A stretch of 5,912 bases of DNA from assembly GCA_025362415.1 (NCBI GenBank), contig JANYGM010000276.1, positions 1-5,912 of the forward strand. Reading direction: 5' to 3'. The position numbers were made by a program, and so were the translations under genes. How positions within the stretch are numbered: the first letter of the stretch is position 1; each line of letters opens with the position of its first letter. The notes under the pieces were generated by a model, which made no database searches, was not told where the DNA came from, and worked only from the letters and a program-made list of their open reading frames with translations. Of the stretch, positions 5,233-5,912 are shown one piece after another. This DNA comes from a bacterium (GTDB lineage Bacteria > Bacteroidota > Bacteroidia > Cytophagales > Thermonemataceae).

Positions 5233-5796
5233 ATGAAAGCAACATTTATTGTTAGCAATACGGATTACAAACTTTGCCCTAAGCCTACAAAACCTGAATA
5301 TGCCTTTATTGGGCGTTCTAACGTAGGAAAATCTTCTCTTATCAATATGATTACTGGGCATAAAGGGCTTGCCAAAACAAGCCAAAAACCAGGTAAAACT
5401 AATCTTATCAACCATTTTGATATTGATGATACTTGGTTTTTGGTAGATTTGCCAGGCTACGGCTATGCCAAAACCAGCCAAACCAATAGAGAAAAATGGG
5501 CGTTGATGATAAAGGATTATCTTATCAATAGAGGTGAAAGCCTTGTGTGTATCTTTGTTTTGATAGATTCTAGACTTCCGCCGCAGGATATTGATTTGGA
5601 TTTTTTGGAGTTTTTGAGCGAAAATACATTGCCATTTGTGATGGTTTTTACCAAAGCTGACAAACAATCTTTACCAAAAACGCAATCTTTGATGGCAGCC
5701 TACAAACGCAAAATGTTGGAAACGTGGGAAGAAATGCCTCATAATTTCATTTCCTCCGCAGAAACCAAAATGGGGAAAGAAAAGATATTGGATTAG
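5233..5796 (+). CDS. engB: Ribosome-assembly GTPase EngB/YsxC, C-terminus probably cut short
   Basis: A TRAFAC-class GTPase needed for assembly of the large ribosomal subunit. All GTPase motifs are present: G1 GRSNVGKSS (27-35), G2 threonine T56 in PGKT, G3 DLPG (72-75) followed by GYGYAK, G4 TKAD (140-143) and G5 SSAE (174-177). The opening (FIVSNTDYKLCP) fits Bacteroidota homologues and supports the ATG at 5233; an A-rich tract precedes it. The frame stops after GKEKILD at 187 residues. Family members continue with a helix of roughly 10-15 more residues (pattern ILxYIExIN). The DNA after the stop does not encode that helix in any frame; it is a piece of mdh on the other strand. The stop codon is therefore probably created by the junction at 5789-5795. 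The catalytic core is whole; whether the shortened protein works is unknown. Confidence 0.93.
   Translation: MKATFIVSNTDYKLCPKPTKPEYAFIGRSNVGKSSLINMITGHKGLAKTSQKPGKTNLINHFDIDDTWFLVDLPGYGYAKTSQTNREKWALMIKDYLINRGESLVCIFVLIDSRLPPQDIDLDFLEFLSENTLPFVMVFTKADKQSLPKTQSLMAAYKRKMLETWEEMPHNFISSAETKMGKEKILD
5789..5795. other. Junction between engB and mdh with 7-bp overlap
   Basis: TGGATTA can be read both as the end of the engB match (LeuAspTyr/Leu codons, plus strand) and as the end of the mdh match (Ala-Asn-Pro codons, minus strand). Left of it only engB is recognisable, right of it only mdh. Shared bases at a breakpoint are typical of microhomology-mediated deletion or inversion, and also of chimeric reads or misassembly. 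Confidence 0.65.
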
Positions 5797-5911
5797 CAAT
5801 CATCACAATAATAGCCTTAGGAGAATGTTTTATAACATTTTCTGTAACAGTTTTGACAATTCCTGCATTGATGCCAATAAGTTCCTCACGAGTCATACCA
5901 GGCTTACGAGG
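5789..5911 (-). pseudogene. mdh: Malate dehydrogenase internal fragment, running off the right edge
   Basis: Read on the minus strand from 5911, 41 codons are open and match the middle of NAD-dependent malate dehydrogenase of the lactate-dehydrogenase-like type. They begin PRKPGMTREEL, the substrate-loop motif carrying two substrate-binding arginines, continue NAGIVKTVTENV, and end IIVMIANP, where the family has its conserved NP. The family would go on with a sequence like MDTMTYL. Here the frame instead continues as antisense of engB (ISFLSPFW) for 13 codons to a TGA at 5747-5749. The catalytic His and the C-terminal half or more are missing. The N-terminus should lie beyond the right edge. 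The gene is either truly truncated or joined wrongly in assembly. Confidence 0.82.
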
Positions 5912-5912
5912 C

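Noticed and set aside
5185..5667. A 160-codon open frame on the minus strand over engB
   Set aside because: It is antisense to the conserved GTPase motifs of engB and covers the engB promoter; its product has no family features.

Overview
The window is AT-rich DNA from a Bacteroidota bacterium, most likely of the Cytophagales (Bernardetia/Flexibacter-like). Three things point there. The promoters fit the Bacteroidota form (TTTG, 19-20 nt spacer, TAnnTTTG) rather than the E. coli form. Starts are preceded by A-rich tracts instead of Shine-Dalgarno sequences. The hisB product is the two-domain enzyme without the zinc cysteines, as I recall it from Bacteroides. The genus is inferred from overall feel; the phylum is well supported.

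Layout, left to right. Positions 1-165 are a non-coding compound inverted repeat. A strong hairpin terminator follows at 225-256. A small lipoprotein gene (296-790, minus) and an M42-family aminopeptidase gene (1242-2315, plus) diverge from a 451-bp spacer holding promoter candidates, a palindrome and two tandem repeats. A second compound inverted repeat (2345-2481) separates the peptidase gene from a GAF-like/PP2C (RsbU/SpoIIE-type) phosphatase gene (2518-3696, plus). That gene converges on hisB (3805-5040, minus), and a heptad-built palindrome fills the gap and holds both stop codons. hisB and the ribosome-assembly GTPase gene engB (5233-5796, plus) diverge from a 192-bp spacer with two well-formed promoters. 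The last ~120 bp encode, on the minus strand, an internal piece of malate dehydrogenase that runs directly into the end of engB.

The genes do not form one pathway. They are unrelated housekeeping or signalling genes: histidine synthesis, peptide turnover, ribosome assembly, a phosphatase output module and an envelope lipoprotein. No defence or mobile system is encoded.

The unusual content is between the genes and at the right end. Two large folded repeats share one architecture: inverted outer ends, two inner hairpins, and segments that can pair with each other instead. Several gaps hold arrays with a 7- or 14-nt period. At 5789-5795 engB and mdh, which face each other, both stop matching their families within a 7-bp overlap. 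This suggests a deletion, a rearrangement or an assembly chimera, and should be settled before the engB 3' end is trusted.
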